Shown piece by piece: positions 9,647 to 18,229 of a stretch of 64,000 nucleotides of DNA. How positions within the stretch are numbered: position 1 is the first letter of the stretch; every line of letters begins with the position of its first letter. The notes beneath the pieces are model-generated. The model had not been told where the DNA came from. It did no database searches and saw only the letters and a program-made list of their open reading frames with translations. Origin of the DNA: Pontibacter deserti (GTDB lineage Bacteria; Bacteroidota; Bacteroidia; Cytophagales; Hymenobacteraceae); the NCBI RefSeq assembly GCF_023630255.1, contig NZ_JALPRS010000004.1, positions 51,069 to 115,068 of the forward strand, written 5' to 3'. The translations under genes and the position numbers were made by a program.

Positions 9647-10390
9647 TTACTTACTTAATTCCTTATTTATTAAATCAATTAGTTCTGAGAAGTGAACTAT
9701 TGAATCTTCAATTCTTATTAATGTTTGGCTGCTAGTAGAGAAGTAATAACTACAAATAGTTATTACTTCTCTTCCCTCTTTTATTTCTCGCTTACTTCTA
9801 AGGTCAATTTCATTAAAGGAGAAGTTGTGGGCAAAATCATTCCTGTCTTTTCTGAAACTTCGTATAGTGTTCTCAAAATGTTCGAGTACCTTCGCTACAT
9901 CACGTCCTTTAAGTTTATCGAGCACTTTCTTATTGAACTTAGTACCGCTTACTATTGCAAGTTTGTAGTACACATTTAGTAAGTGATAAACTATATCGGC
10001 TGCAGATACATAGTGATAAAAGAAGTTTTCAACTGAATAATCAAATAAGAACTTATTAGTCCTTATTGCTTTATCTTTTAAAAAAGGGAAAAACTCAGTA
10101 GAACCATCGTCAGTATTTTCAGCCCAATTTGTGTCAGGAATACCTCTTGAATAGTAAAACCTTAAAAGTACGTAGCTAAACTCTAACCTTCTAACCTTAT
10201 TGTTAAATCTGTTTCTCCAAACTGTAAAGTCATTTTCCTTAATAAAGTCTTCAGAAGTATTGACACTCTTTACACTATCATTAGTTGTCAAATACAACTT
10301 AGAAAGTAATGGCTGAGATTTTAGTATTTCTATTCTCTCCTCTTTGGCAGGATATAGAAATGGCTCGTATTCTTTCTCTAGGTTTGTCAT
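9647..10390 (-). CDS. HEPN-like protein of unknown function
   Basis: A 247-residue, mostly helical, lysine- and aromatic-rich protein without signal peptide. The segment SFRKDRNDFAHNFS contains R183-N-D-F-A-H188. This fits the Rx4-6H motif of HEPN domains, a helical fold found in ribonucleases of toxin-antitoxin and defence systems, and resembles Cthe_2314-type HEPN proteins. No nucleotidyltransferase or other partner gene is adjacent. Its base composition is clearly more AT-rich than its neighbours recG and gldD, suggesting later acquisition. RNase activity is an inference from one motif; a non-catalytic HEPN role is equally possible. Confidence 0.6.
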   Translation of the reverse strand: MTNLEKEYEPFLYPAKEERIEILKSQPLLSKLYLTTNDSVKSVNTSEDFIKENDFTVWRNRFNNKVRRLEFSYVLLRFYYSRGIPDTNWAENTDDGSTEFFPFLKDKAIRTNKFLFDYSVENFFYHYVSAADIVYHLLNVYYKLAIVSGTKFNKKVLDKLKGRDVAKVLEHFENTIRSFRKDRNDFAHNFSFNEIDLRSKREIKEGREVITICSYYFSTSSQTLIRIEDSIVHFSELIDLINKELSK

Positions 10391-10407
10391 TTCTTAACAA
10401 CCAGCAA

Positions 10408-11028
10408 TTACTTCCCTTTCTGCCACTTCAACGTGTTCAGCAGGTGAATTACGTCTCTCTTTACAAATTCAATAACCGGGGCAAGCGAGTCGTTTTGGGT
10501 TGCGGTGCGGAAGTATAAAGCGCCGCGCAGGAAATGCTTGGTAGAATCAGTAACGTAGAACTGGAACTGGCTTGGTACTTCGCCTTCCAGTTCAAAAACA
10601 GAAGCTACTGCACCCGTTGGTGTTTTTACTTCGGTCTCTTCTATAGAGTAAGCCTTTATCTGGTGCTTGCCGGTTAGTTTACGAGCATCTTCTATCAAGC
10701 TGTTCAGCATTTTGTCGTTGCCTTGTAAATCCTTGTAAGTAAGCTGCACGTTTGCTCCCAGCCTCGGGTAAAGTATATTTATCCAATGGGGCTGTGCTAT
10801 CAGCGACGAATCAGGGCGTATTTTAGCGTGGCTCGAAAACTCGAAAGTATACGGGTGCGCCTCTTTTAGAGGCTGGTATGTCTGGGCCGGAAGATCTATA
10901 CGGTTATAGCCTTTTGGCTTCGGAGTATATTCTGTTCCACAGGAAACAACTGTAAGAGCAAGGGCAAACCATAACCCGAATTGTATCTTAGGTAACTTTG
11001 TGAGTGCGTTTCTTTTTACTTCCGACAT
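10408..11028 (-). CDS. gldD: gliding motility lipoprotein GldD
   Basis: A 206-residue lipoprotein matching GldD: a hydrophobic stretch ending at a lipobox-like VVSC near residue 30, then the characteristic [14 protein letters not shown] segment. GldD is needed for Flavobacterium gliding and for type IX secretion, probably in the outer-membrane/periplasm assembly. The gene overlaps the upstream gldE by 41 nt, indicating tight co-expression. Neighbouring gldE, ssb and mutY give the conserved Bacteroidota gene order. Confidence 0.93.
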   Translation of the reverse strand: MSEVKRNALTKLPKIQFGLWFALALTVVSCGTEYTPKPKGYNRIDLPAQTYQPLKEAHPYTFEFSSHAKIRPDSSLIAQPHWINILYPRLGANVQLTYKDLQGNDKMLNSLIEDARKLTGKHQIKAYSIEETEVKTPTGAVASVFELEGEVPSQFQFYVTDSTKHFLRGALYFRTATQNDSLAPVIEFVKRDVIHLLNTLKWQKGK

Positions 11029-12352
11029 TTATTTTTACTCGTTTTACGCGTTTGCTGTCTGCAGATTCTATAGTAAAATGAAACTGGCCATAGGTTATAG
11101 TTTCGCCGGATCTGGGAATCCGGGAGAAGAGCGACAGCATCAGTCCGGCTACAGATTCATTTTCACCTTTTATTTCATCAAAGGCATCAAAAGGCACTTC
11201 CGTTATCTTACAAAAGTCGTGCAATGAGGTCTTCGCATCAAAGATAAAGGTATTTTTATCTAACTGGGAGTAGATGATCTCTTCGTCGTCAAACTCGTCG
11301 TTTATCTCGCCTACAATTTCCTCTACTATATCTTCTAAGGTAAGCAAGCCCGCAGTGGCGCCATATTCGTTCAAAACTATAGCCATGTGCACATGCTTGT
11401 CCTTAAAGTCCTCGAAAAGGTCGGCAATGCGCTTGCTGTCCGGCACAAAGAAAGGGGCGCGCAGCAGTTGCTGCCATTTAAAATCCGGGCCTTTATCTAT
11501 ATGCGGTAGCAAGTCTTTTACATAAAGTATACCTTCGATTTTATCTGTGCTCTCCGAATAAACCGGCACACGGGAATAACCCCATTTCATAATTTCGGGG
11601 AGCAGTTCAGGTAACGTAAGAGAAGTTTTAAAAGCAATTATATCTATACGCGGCCGCATGATCTGCCTTACCGTAATAGAACCGAAGTTTACTACACCAC
11701 GCAAAATGCGTCGTTCTTCTGGCGATGTGTCTTCATTTGTCAGTGCAACGTCAAGGCTATGCTTCAACTCCTGCATGGTATGGTTATAGCTACGTGCAGC
11801 ATACCGGCTTTCGATCCATCCGCTTATAGCCATCAGTAATCTGGCTAAAGGTTGCACAAGTGGCCTCATTGCTGATAAACCGGGAGCAGCGCGTCGGGCT
11901 ATAGTTAGCGGGTTTTTATGCGCGTATACTTTAGGCAGCACCTCCCCGAAAAACACGATCAGGAAAGTAGCGAAGAGCATACAGGCAGCCAACTCCATAA
12001 AACCTAATTTAGAGCCAAACAGTAACCAGGCAATGTAAGCAAACAGCGTAATGATGCTTACATTGATACCGTTGTTAATAATTAAAATATGAGTGAGCAG
12101 CTGGCGCGGGTCATCCAGTAAAGCAACGATGCGCTTATCTGTATGATGGGTGCTGTTTTTAAGCTTTTCCAAGTCTTGCTTCTGCAACGAAAAAAATGCT
12201 GCTTCCGCCCCTGAAGCAAGGGCAGAAAGCAGCAAAAGAATTGTACAACCAAGTATGGCTGCTATGTATTCAAACCTGAGTAAAGCAGACGTGTTTTGTA
12301 AATACTGCAGTAAACTATAACTCAGGGGGTCTCCAGGATCTATACTTCCCAA
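10988..12352 (-). CDS. gldE: gliding motility-associated CBS-domain membrane protein GldE
   Basis: A 454-residue protein with an N-terminal DUF21 (CNNM-like) membrane domain of three to four helices (about 20-190), a CBS pair (about 215-345, including [22 protein letters not shown]) and a C-terminal CorC/HlyC-like domain. This is the HlyC/CorC architecture, but placement directly before gldD with a 41-nt overlap identifies it as GldE, which stabilises or assists GldD. Related proteins take part in Mg2+ transport; that activity here is not established. Confidence 0.9.
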   Translation of the reverse strand: MGSIDPGDPLSYSLLQYLQNTSALLRFEYIAAILGCTILLLLSALASGAEAAFFSLQKQDLEKLKNSTHHTDKRIVALLDDPRQLLTHILIINNGINVSIITLFAYIAWLLFGSKLGFMELAACMLFATFLIVFFGEVLPKVYAHKNPLTIARRAAPGLSAMRPLVQPLARLLMAISGWIESRYAARSYNHTMQELKHSLDVALTNEDTSPEERRILRGVVNFGSITVRQIMRPRIDIIAFKTSLTLPELLPEIMKWGYSRVPVYSESTDKIEGILYVKDLLPHIDKGPDFKWQQLLRAPFFVPDSKRIADLFEDFKDKHVHMAIVLNEYGATAGLLTLEDIVEEIVGEINDEFDDEEIIYSQLDKNTFIFDAKTSLHDFCKITEVPFDAFDEIKGENESVAGLMLSLFSRIPRSGETITYGQFHFTIESADSKRVKRVKINVGSKKKRTHKVT

Positions 12353-12378
12353 AATCTGATCTTTTAGTTAAACAATGG

Positions 12379-12846
12379 TTAGAACGGCAGGTCGTCTGGC
12401 TCGTCGTTCTGTGCAACACCTGCAGGAGCAGATGAGCTGCCGGCACTATAAGTACCAGCTGTTGCTGAAGAAGCAGCTCCCTGGTAATTACCACCACCAT
12501 CCTGTGAGCCACCTTCTCCACGCGTAAGCATGGTCATGTTATCTGCCACAATTTCGGTAGAATAACGTTGGTTGCCCTCTTTGTCCTGGTATTGGCTGGT
12601 ACGGATCTTACCTTCGATAAAAACAGACTGACCTTTGCGCAGATACTTTTCTGCTACTTCGGCCAAACCACGCCACAACACGATGTTGTGCCACTCTGTT
12701 TTTTCCTGCTTCTGTCCGTTCTTATCTTTAAAAGACTCGGATGTTGCTAAAGGGAAACGGGCCACAGCCACGCCGCCTTCTAAATGACGTACTTCAGGGT
12801 CTTTGCCCAGATTTCCGATAAGGATTACTTTGTTTACACTTGCCAT
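12379..12846 (-). CDS. ssb: single-stranded DNA-binding protein
   Basis: A 155-residue SSB with an N-terminal OB fold ([20 protein letters not shown] at 1-20, [22 protein letters not shown] mid-domain). A disordered Gly/Ser/Ala-rich linker follows, then the acidic tip DEPDDLPF that recruits partner proteins. It coats ssDNA in replication and repair. The start is fixed by the family-typical MASVNKV. It lies 26 nt upstream of gldE, so it is probably in the same transcript. Confidence 0.97.
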   Translation of the reverse strand: MASVNKVILIGNLGKDPEVRHLEGGVAVARFPLATSESFKDKNGQKQEKTEWHNIVLWRGLAEVAEKYLRKGQSVFIEGKIRTSQYQDKEGNQRYSTEIVADNMTMLTRGEGGSQDGGGNYQGAASSATAGTYSAGSSSAPAGVAQNDEPDDLPF

Positions 12847-12950
12847 GTCTTTTTTAGTTTAAATAGTTAATTAATTGGGCTACTCCGGCAACCAAGCCGG
12901 AGGCAAATATGGCTTACTGAACTACAAATTTAAGGATGAAAAAGTTCAGT

Positions 12951-14039
12951 TTATAAATGTAGTAAAATCTTGGCATCTTTCAAATAGTTGCTGATCAAAA
13001 CTGGCTTCGGAAGCTCATCTATTTTTTCAGGGTCATAAAGGGCCAGTCTTGTTTCCTGTTCTACCTCCGGTTTTAACTTTTCCTCCAGCTTAATCAGGTA
13101 AAACTTAGCAGTAATTTTCTGATGGCTAAGTATATGCTTGTATTCTTTAAGTGGGGTTAATAAATGGTGGGCCTGTACAGGTATACCAGCAGCATTAAGT
13201 TCCGAGAGCAGAGATTCAGGTATAAGTTGTTTTTCTATACTTTCGTGCAGATAGAAGTCATATAGCCCTTGCCAGATGTCGCCCTCCAGGCGTTTGCGCA
13301 TATAATACTGGCCTTGCCACTCAAATACCAGGTAATGGAAGTAACGTGGCCGTGCAGCTTTAGCCTTAGATTTTACAGGTAACTCCTGTACTAAGCCATG
13401 TGTAAAAGCAAAACAAGATTGCTGCAATGGGCAGAACAGACAATCGGGCATTATAGGAGTGCATTGAATGGCCCCAAACTCCATTACTGCCTGGTTATAA
13501 GTGTCGGGTTCAGCAGCGGGCACCAGCTTATCGGCCTGTTCTTGGAAAGTTTTACGCGAAGCAGGTACAGCAATATCTTCTGAAATGCCGAATACACGTG
13601 CCAGTACCCGGAAAACATTCCCGTCCAGCACAGCTACCTGTTCTTTGTAAGCAAAAGCGGCAACGGCAGCTGCAGTATAGCTGCCTACTCCTTTCAGTTT
13701 TAAAAGCTCGCTATAGTTATCAGGGAATTTGCTGCCGTACTCATTTACAATCTGTTTTGCTGTGTGGTGCATATTGCGTGCCCGGGAGTAATAGCCAAGC
13801 CCTTGCCACAAACGGAGTACCTCATCTTCAGGTGCGGCAGCCAGATCCTGAACTGTAGGGTAAGCTTCCGTGAATTTTATATAATAAGGTAGCCCTTGGT
13901 TTACACGTGTCTGCTGAAGTATAACTTCTGACAACCAGATGAAATAGGGGTTGGTAGTATTACGCCAGGGCAAATTTCTTTTGTGCCGGTTATACCAGTT
14001 AATCAACGTTTCAGAGAAGTAGGTGTAGTTATTAGCCAT
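12951..14039 (-). CDS. mutY: A/G-specific adenine glycosylase
   Basis: A 362-residue HhH-GPD DNA glycosylase that removes adenine mispaired with 8-oxoguanine. It shows EVILQQTRVNQGLPYY, the helix-hairpin-helix LKGVGSYTAAAVAAFA followed by the catalytic aspartate in AVLDGNVFRVL, and the iron-sulfur cluster C-x6-C-x2-C-x5-C (CTPIMPDCLFCPLQQSC). A C-terminal NUDIX-like domain recognises 8-oxoG. An upstream start at 14141 would add 34 residues with no family similarity, so the ATG at 14039 (MANNYTYFSETLINWY) is chosen. It precedes ssb by about 100 nt. Confidence 0.95.
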   Translation of the reverse strand: MANNYTYFSETLINWYNRHKRNLPWRNTTNPYFIWLSEVILQQTRVNQGLPYYIKFTEAYPTVQDLAAAPEDEVLRLWQGLGYYSRARNMHHTAKQIVNEYGSKFPDNYSELLKLKGVGSYTAAAVAAFAYKEQVAVLDGNVFRVLARVFGISEDIAVPASRKTFQEQADKLVPAAEPDTYNQAVMEFGAIQCTPIMPDCLFCPLQQSCFAFTHGLVQELPVKSKAKAARPRYFHYLVFEWQGQYYMRKRLEGDIWQGLYDFYLHESIEKQLIPESLLSELNAAGIPVQAHHLLTPLKEYKHILSHQKITAKFYLIKLEEKLKPEVEQETRLALYDPEKIDELPKPVLISNYLKDAKILLHL

Positions 14040-14353
14040 ATACGGAGCTGCAGCATGTGGTAAAGTAGAACTGTTAAAGTTATAGTTTTGTTCTGTTACC
14101 TGCGCAAAGGTAAACAGGCAAGTATAGGTATAGTTGTGCAACTGCCGGGTAGAAAAGTTATATTTTAAGGTTGCAAGTACCTGACTATACGCGCTTAAGA
14201 GATAGGAATTTATGCTTAATAATTTAAGCGTAAAACTTTTACATATCGAAAAGTAAAACTACCTTTGTGCCCCGAAAATCACGGAGTTGGTGCAATTGCC
14301 ATCTTTTTGTATTGGAAATTTAACATATTTTAAAATTTATAAAACTCAAGAAA
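14040..14353. other. divergent mutY/HU intergenic region
   Basis: About 310 nt between the chosen mutY start and HU. It holds the HU promoter at 14238-14267 and several AA(C/G)TATA-family motifs near 14070-14140. If mutY used the upstream start, about 100 nt of this would be coding. No further gene is visible. Confidence 0.6.
14238..14267 (+). promoter_or_regulatory. promoter of the HU gene
   Basis: TACCTTTG at 14260-14267 is a perfect Bacteroidota -7 element (TAnnTTTG). A T-rich TTT lies 19 nt upstream in the -33 position. It implies a leader of roughly 80 nt before the GTG start. Confidence 0.6.
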
Positions 14354-14659
14354 GTGACTAAAGCAGAAGTAATATCAGAGATTGCTGATAAAACAGGGAT
14401 TGATAAGGCTGACGTGCAATCAACTATCGAGGCTTTTTTCAAAGTAGTAAAAGACTCAATGGCTGATGGTAACAACATCTATGTGAGAGGTTTTGGTAGC
14501 TTTGTGAATAAGAAGCGCGCCAAAAAAGTTGCTCGTAACATCTCTAAGAATACATCTATTATTATTGATGAGCACTTTATCCCTAGCTTTAAGCCGTCTA
14601 AAACCTTTATTGCTAAGATTAAAAACAGCAAAAAGATTAAAGAACTGGCTCATTCTTAA
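14354..14659 (+). CDS. HU/IHF-family DNA-binding protein
   Basis: A 101-residue nucleoid protein with the full HU fold: N-terminal helices (MTKAEVISEIADKTGIDKAD), the hinge VRGFGSFVNKKRAKKVARN and the beta-arm region ending in FKPSKTFIAKI. It is about ten residues longer than a typical HU through a basic C-terminal tail. It bends DNA and organises the nucleoid. Translation starts at a GTG at 14354, the only start compatible with the family N-terminus. It is transcribed divergently from mutY. Confidence 0.92.
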   Translation: MTKAEVISEIADKTGIDKADVQSTIEAFFKVVKDSMADGNNIYVRGFGSFVNKKRAKKVARNISKNTSIIIDEHFIPSFKPSKTFIAKIKNSKKIKELAHS

Positions 14660-14667
14660 TTCTTTCG

Positions 14668-14675
14668 TATCTTTG
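14668..14675 (+). promoter_or_regulatory. -7 element upstream of the TPR protein gene
   Basis: TATCTTTG fits TAnnTTTG and lies nine bases after the HU stop codon. The -33 region has TGG rather than TTG. It would start a transcript of about 40 nt before the TPR gene. Confidence 0.5.
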
Positions 14676-14723
14676 CATCTTAATTTTGCAAATTACTAAT
14701 TAACACCTACCTACTTTAGAAGG

Positions 14724-15605
14724 ATGTCACGCAATCAGATCATTTTAGTTATTGTGGCTATTGCCCTGATAGCAGCTATGTTTTTACTGCCTAAAGTAGT
14801 TGTTAATGAAGGTGATAAGGATAATTTAGCCAAAAATGGTTCTGAAGCTGCAGTACCTGAAGGGCACTCAGCAGATGATGGCCATGGCCACGGTGAAGAA
14901 GCAGGAGCAGGTGCTACTGCAACAGCTGCTGACCCGCATGCTACTGCTACACCACAGCAACTGATGGAGCTGGCTACAGTAAGAGCCCGCTACAACAAAG
15001 CTACCGATAAGCAGCAGCGTGTATTGCTGGCAGCCGAACTGGCCGAAGCCTATGCCACTGCAGGTAAGTATGATAGCGCAGGCTACTACTTTGAGACAGT
15101 AGCAAAAGCAAGACCAGGTGAAAGAAGCTTTAAAAAAGCTGGCGACAACTATTTTGAAGGTTTTACTTACGCTGCCTCGCAGGAGCGTGCTGCTGAATTA
15201 GGTGCCAAGGCCCGTACTATGTATGAGCAGGTGCTGAAAAACAACCCGGCTGACCTGGATGCTAAAACCAATGTGGCAATGACTTACATAGCTAGCTCAA
15301 ACCCTATGCAGGGTATAACACTGCTACGCGAAGTGGTTGCAACTGACCCGAACAATGAGAAAGCGGTCTTTAATTTAGGGATACTTTCTATACAGTCCAG
15401 GCAGTACGATAAAGCTGCTGAACGTTTTGAGCATCTGGTGAAAATAAATCCGGAGCACGTGGAAGGTAACTTCTACCTGGCTGTATCGCTGGCAGAGACT
15501 GGCAAAAAAGAAGAAGCAAAGGCCTTGTTTAACAAGGTGAAAACAATGAAAGATGACCCGGCGCTGATAGCATCAGTAGATGAATATCTGGCCCGTCTTA
15601 AATAG
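14724..15605 (+). CDS. membrane-anchored tetratricopeptide repeat protein
   Basis: A 293-residue protein. An N-terminal helix (IILVIVAIALIAAMFLLP, about 5-22) anchors it. Next comes a low-complexity His/Gly/Ala linker (DDGHGHGEEAGAG) and then four to five TPR units from about residue 70, for example DKAAERFEHLVKINPEHVEGNFYLAVSLAETGK in part. TPR arrays mediate protein-protein contacts; the partner is unknown. The histidine cluster could bind metal, but that is speculation. It stands between HU and the small bS22-like gene in the same orientation. Confidence 0.85.
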   Translation: MSRNQIILVIVAIALIAAMFLLPKVVVNEGDKDNLAKNGSEAAVPEGHSADDGHGHGEEAGAGATATAADPHATATPQQLMELATVRARYNKATDKQQRVLLAAELAEAYATAGKYDSAGYYFETVAKARPGERSFKKAGDNYFEGFTYAASQERAAELGAKARTMYEQVLKNNPADLDAKTNVAMTYIASSNPMQGITLLREVVATDPNNEKAVFNLGILSIQSRQYDKAAERFEHLVKINPEHVEGNFYLAVSLAETGKKEEAKALFNKVKTMKDDPALIASVDEYLARLK

Positions 15606-15644
15606 CATTAAAGAAATTATTCACAAATAAAAAACTTCAAGACT

Positions 15645-15734
15645 ATGCCTTGCGGAAAGAAAAGAAAAAGACATAAGATCGCTACGCACAAAAGAAAGAA
15701 GCGCCTAAGAAAGAACAGACATAAGAAGAAGTAA
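15645..15734 (+). CDS. bS22-like (AURKAIP1/COX24 domain) small ribosomal protein
   Basis: A 29-residue, extremely basic peptide (MPCGKKRKRHKIATHKRKKR then LRKNRHKKK). It matches the very short AURKAIP1/COX24-domain proteins annotated in Bacteroidota and the actinobacterial bS22 protein, whose mitochondrial relative is mS38. It most likely binds the small ribosomal subunit. It is easily missed because of its length. The ATG at 15645 is the only sensible start. A hairpin follows at 15754, and RNase G starts 81 nt downstream. Identity is strong by composition and pattern; the ribosomal location is from the family. Confidence 0.85.
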   Translation: MPCGKKRKRHKIATHKRKKRLRKNRHKKK

Positions 15735-15753
15735 TTTCTTCTGCGTTTAAGGG

Positions 15754-15784
15754 AGCCCACTTTGCTACCGCAATGTGGGCTTTG
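15754..15784 (+). terminator. hairpin between the bS22-like gene and RNase G
   Basis: AGCCCAC (15754-15760) pairs with GTGGGCT (15775-15781), followed by a short weak T tract. It could be an attenuating terminator or an RNA-stabilising stem before rng. Confidence 0.55.
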
Positions 15785-15815
15785 GTCTATACATCCAACT
15801 AATCTTTGAGAGAAA

Positions 15816-17411
15816 TTGAGTAATGAACTAATCATCAATTCTACTCAGGATGGAGAACGCATTGCACTCTTACAGGACAAACGACTTGTAGAATACCACT
15901 ACGAGAAAAAAGATACCAACTATATTGTAGGTGATATCTTTTTAGGAACTGTAAAAAAGGTAATGCCAGGCCTAAATGCTGCCTTTATTGATATTGGCTA
16001 CCAGAAAGATGCATTCCTGCATTATCACGACCTGGGGGCTAATATCAAAACACTTAACAAATATGTTAAGGTAGCACAGACTCAGAAGAACGCGTCACCG
16101 AAACTAAACCAGTTAAAATTTGAGCCTGAAATAGACAAGCTGGGCAAAATAGCTGATGTACTTAAAAAAGGACAGCAGCTGTTGGTGCAGATTGTAAAAG
16201 AACCTATTTCTACAAAAGGGCCACGCTTATCCTGTGAGTTATCTCTTGCAGGGCGATACCTGGTACTCGTACCGTTTTCGAACACGGTAAGTGTATCTAA
16301 AAAGATCGTTAGCAAAGATGAACGCACCCGTTTAAAACGTCTGATCACTTCGATCAAGCCAGAGAACTTTGGTGTGATTATCCGTACAGTGGCCGAGGGG
16401 CGTGATGTGGCAGAGCTCGACAGGGACCTGCGCAACATGCTTACTAACTGGGAAGAAGGTTTTAAAACGCTGAAAACGGCGAAACCTTGTGATAAAGTAA
16501 TAGGTGAACTTGGTCGTTCTTCTTCCATTTTGAGGGATTTGCTAAACGAAAGTTTTGACAGCATAGTTGTGGACGATGTCCAGCTCTATGACGAGATCAG
16601 AACATACATCGGGAGTATTGCACCAGATAAGATGAAAATCTTAAAGCAGTACACCGGCAAAACCAAAACCTTTGAACACTACCACATCGAGAAACAGCTG
16701 AAGGCTGCTTTTGGCAAAACGGTAACTATACCAGGTGGCGGATACCTGGTAATTGAACATACCGAAGCGCTGCACGTGATTGATGTAAACAGTGGGAATA
16801 AATCTAATACCGAAGCCGATCAGGAGGCCACGGCTCTGAACGTGAATATGATGGCAGCCCGCGAAGTGGCACGCCAGTTACGTCTCCGGGATATAGGTGG
16901 TATTATTGTTATTGACTTCATTGATATGAAGTCGCCGGAAAACCGCCAGAAAGTATACGAGGTTGTAAAAGAAGAACTAAAGAATGACCGGTCAAAGTCG
17001 ACAGTTCTGCCAATCTCAAAGTTCGGCCTGATGCAGATAACGCGTCAGCGTGTGAGGCCGGAGCAAAACATTATAACCGGAGAAGTTTGCCCTACGTGCG
17101 GCGGTACCGGAAAAATAACAGCCAGTATACTGGTTACTGACGAAATTGAAGCAGCTGTAGACGACCTGCTAGTAAGCCACAACCAGAAGAACCTTACCAT
17201 TTATGTACACCCGTTTGTATATGATTATTATACTAAGGGTATCGTATCGAAGCAAATGAAATGGTTCTTTAAGTACTTCAGGTGGGTGAGCTTGGTTAAA
17301 GATACTTCGTTAGGCATCACTGATTTTAAAGTGATGGATGACCGCGGCGAAGAAATTGAATTACGCACCAGTTTCGCAGAGGAATCTGAGCTGCTAGAAA
17401 AAGAAGATTAA
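15816..17411 (+). CDS. rng: ribonuclease E/G family protein
   Basis: A 531-residue endoribonuclease of the short RNase G type. It has an N-terminal S1 RNA-binding domain (about 36-110, GDIFLGTVKKVMPGLNAAFIDIG), the DNase I-like catalytic centre with HVIDVNSGNKS (near 320) and DFIDMKSPENRQ, and the zinc-link CPTCGGTGK that holds dimers together. It would process rRNA and decay mRNA; the long RNase E scaffold tail is absent. The start is a TTG at 15816, giving the common N-terminus SNELIINST. It ends at a strong bidirectional terminator. Confidence 0.93.
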   Translation: MSNELIINSTQDGERIALLQDKRLVEYHYEKKDTNYIVGDIFLGTVKKVMPGLNAAFIDIGYQKDAFLHYHDLGANIKTLNKYVKVAQTQKNASPKLNQLKFEPEIDKLGKIADVLKKGQQLLVQIVKEPISTKGPRLSCELSLAGRYLVLVPFSNTVSVSKKIVSKDERTRLKRLITSIKPENFGVIIRTVAEGRDVAELDRDLRNMLTNWEEGFKTLKTAKPCDKVIGELGRSSSILRDLLNESFDSIVVDDVQLYDEIRTYIGSIAPDKMKILKQYTGKTKTFEHYHIEKQLKAAFGKTVTIPGGGYLVIEHTEALHVIDVNSGNKSNTEADQEATALNVNMMAAREVARQLRLRDIGGIIVIDFIDMKSPENRQKVYEVVKEELKNDRSKSTVLPISKFGLMQITRQRVRPEQNIITGEVCPTCGGTGKITASILVTDEIEAAVDDLLVSHNQKNLTIYVHPFVYDYYTKGIVSKQMKWFFKYFRWVSLVKDTSLGITDFKVMDDRGEEIELRTSFAEESELLEKED

Positions 17412-17422
17412 ACTATAAAATA

Positions 17423-17462
17423 AAAGAGCCGCCCTTAACAGTTTGGGGCGGCTCTTTTATTT
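17423..17462. terminator. bidirectional terminator between rng and the barrel gene
   Basis: AAAAGAGCCGCCC pairs with GGGCGGCTCTTTT with A- and T-runs on the two outer sides, serving both convergent genes. Confidence 0.9.
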
Positions 17463-17479
17463 TAGCTCTTTATTCTACT

Positions 17480-18154
17480 TTAGAATTTCACGCCGAAGTC
17501 AATCGAAACGCCTGAGTTCTTAAGTGAGATGTTATCATCACCAAGCCTGTCTTCATAATAGCCGTTATCTATATTAGACAGACCCCGGTGATAGGTAAGA
17601 CCGGCAAACAATTTGGTGCTTTCGCCAAACTGAAACTCTGTACCGCCACCCAGCAATACATCAGCTTCAAAAACATTGAAACGCTTGGCAGTCTTTTCAC
17701 CGTCTATAATTTTTTTATCGTTTACCTTGCCAGCTACTTTTGTGTTAAGAGAACCACCCACCTGGAAGTATAAAATAGTAGATGGTGCAATCTCGTTGGT
17801 AAATAGCTTTAGCGTTACAGGAAGCTCCAGGTATTGAATGGCAATATCGTCTTTGCCTGACAGTACAGTAGTTGAGCCATCGGTGTTTTCACGGGTATAG
17901 TTATAAGTAATCTCGCCACCTTTGCTTCTATATAATAAGCCCGTACTGAATGCGTAATTCTGGGCAAAGAAGTAGTCTGCTATCACGCCTACACCGAGGC
18001 GCAGGTTACTGTTTTCATTATCAAAATTATACTTGTCGTCGGCTATAAAACGATTACTTGATATGGTAGGTGAAATCATCAAACCTATCTCGACCTGGGC
18101 AAAAGCACCGTAGCCGAAGCATAAGAAAAGGAGTAAGAGTGTAAGTTTCTTCAT
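17480..18154 (-). CDS. outer-membrane beta-barrel protein (porin-like)
   Basis: A 224-residue protein from MKKLTLLLLFLCFGYGAFAQ, a clean signal peptide. Alternating hydrophobic strands and a terminal aromatic (VSIDFGVKF) mark an OMP_b-brl-type 8-strand barrel. An upstream start at 18217 would place 21 residues before the signal peptide and is rejected. Function unknown; such barrels are common in Bacteroidota envelopes. It is divergent from gldB and shares with it a palindromic promoter region. Confidence 0.8.
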   Translation of the reverse strand: MKKLTLLLLFLCFGYGAFAQVEIGLMISPTISSNRFIADDKYNFDNENSNLRLGVGVIADYFFAQNYAFSTGLLYRSKGGEITYNYTRENTDGSTTVLSGKDDIAIQYLELPVTLKLFTNEIAPSTILYFQVGGSLNTKVAGKVNDKKIIDGEKTAKRFNVFEADVLLGGGTEFQFGESTKLFAGLTYHRGLSNIDNGYYEDRLGDDNISLKNSGVSIDFGVKF

Positions 18155-18204
18155 TTGAATAAGTGTTTGTAATATTCGTGTTACCTTAGTACGTAGGAAC
18201 CTGC

Positions 18205-18222
18205 TATTTTTGTACAAAAATA
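18205..18222. promoter_or_regulatory. palindromic back-to-back -7 elements between barrel gene and gldB
   Basis: TATTTTTG at 18205-18212 on the plus strand and the same octamer on the minus strand at 18222-18215 are separated by TA, giving the perfect palindrome TATTTTTGTACAAAAATA. Each half fits TAnnTTTG, so divergent promoters would overlap and compete. The gldB ATG is only 7 nt beyond, implying a very short leader. No good TTG is present at either -33 position. Confidence 0.6.
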
Positions 18223-18229
18223 AACAGTA

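Noticed and set aside
9647..10390. HEPN/MNT toxin-antitoxin pair
   Set aside because: No minimal nucleotidyltransferase gene lies next to the HEPN-like gene; both neighbours are core genes.
14040..14141. N-terminal extension of MutY
   Set aside because: The extra 34 residues show no similarity to MutY and contain several copies of the iterated AA(C/G)TATA motif expected in non-coding DNA.
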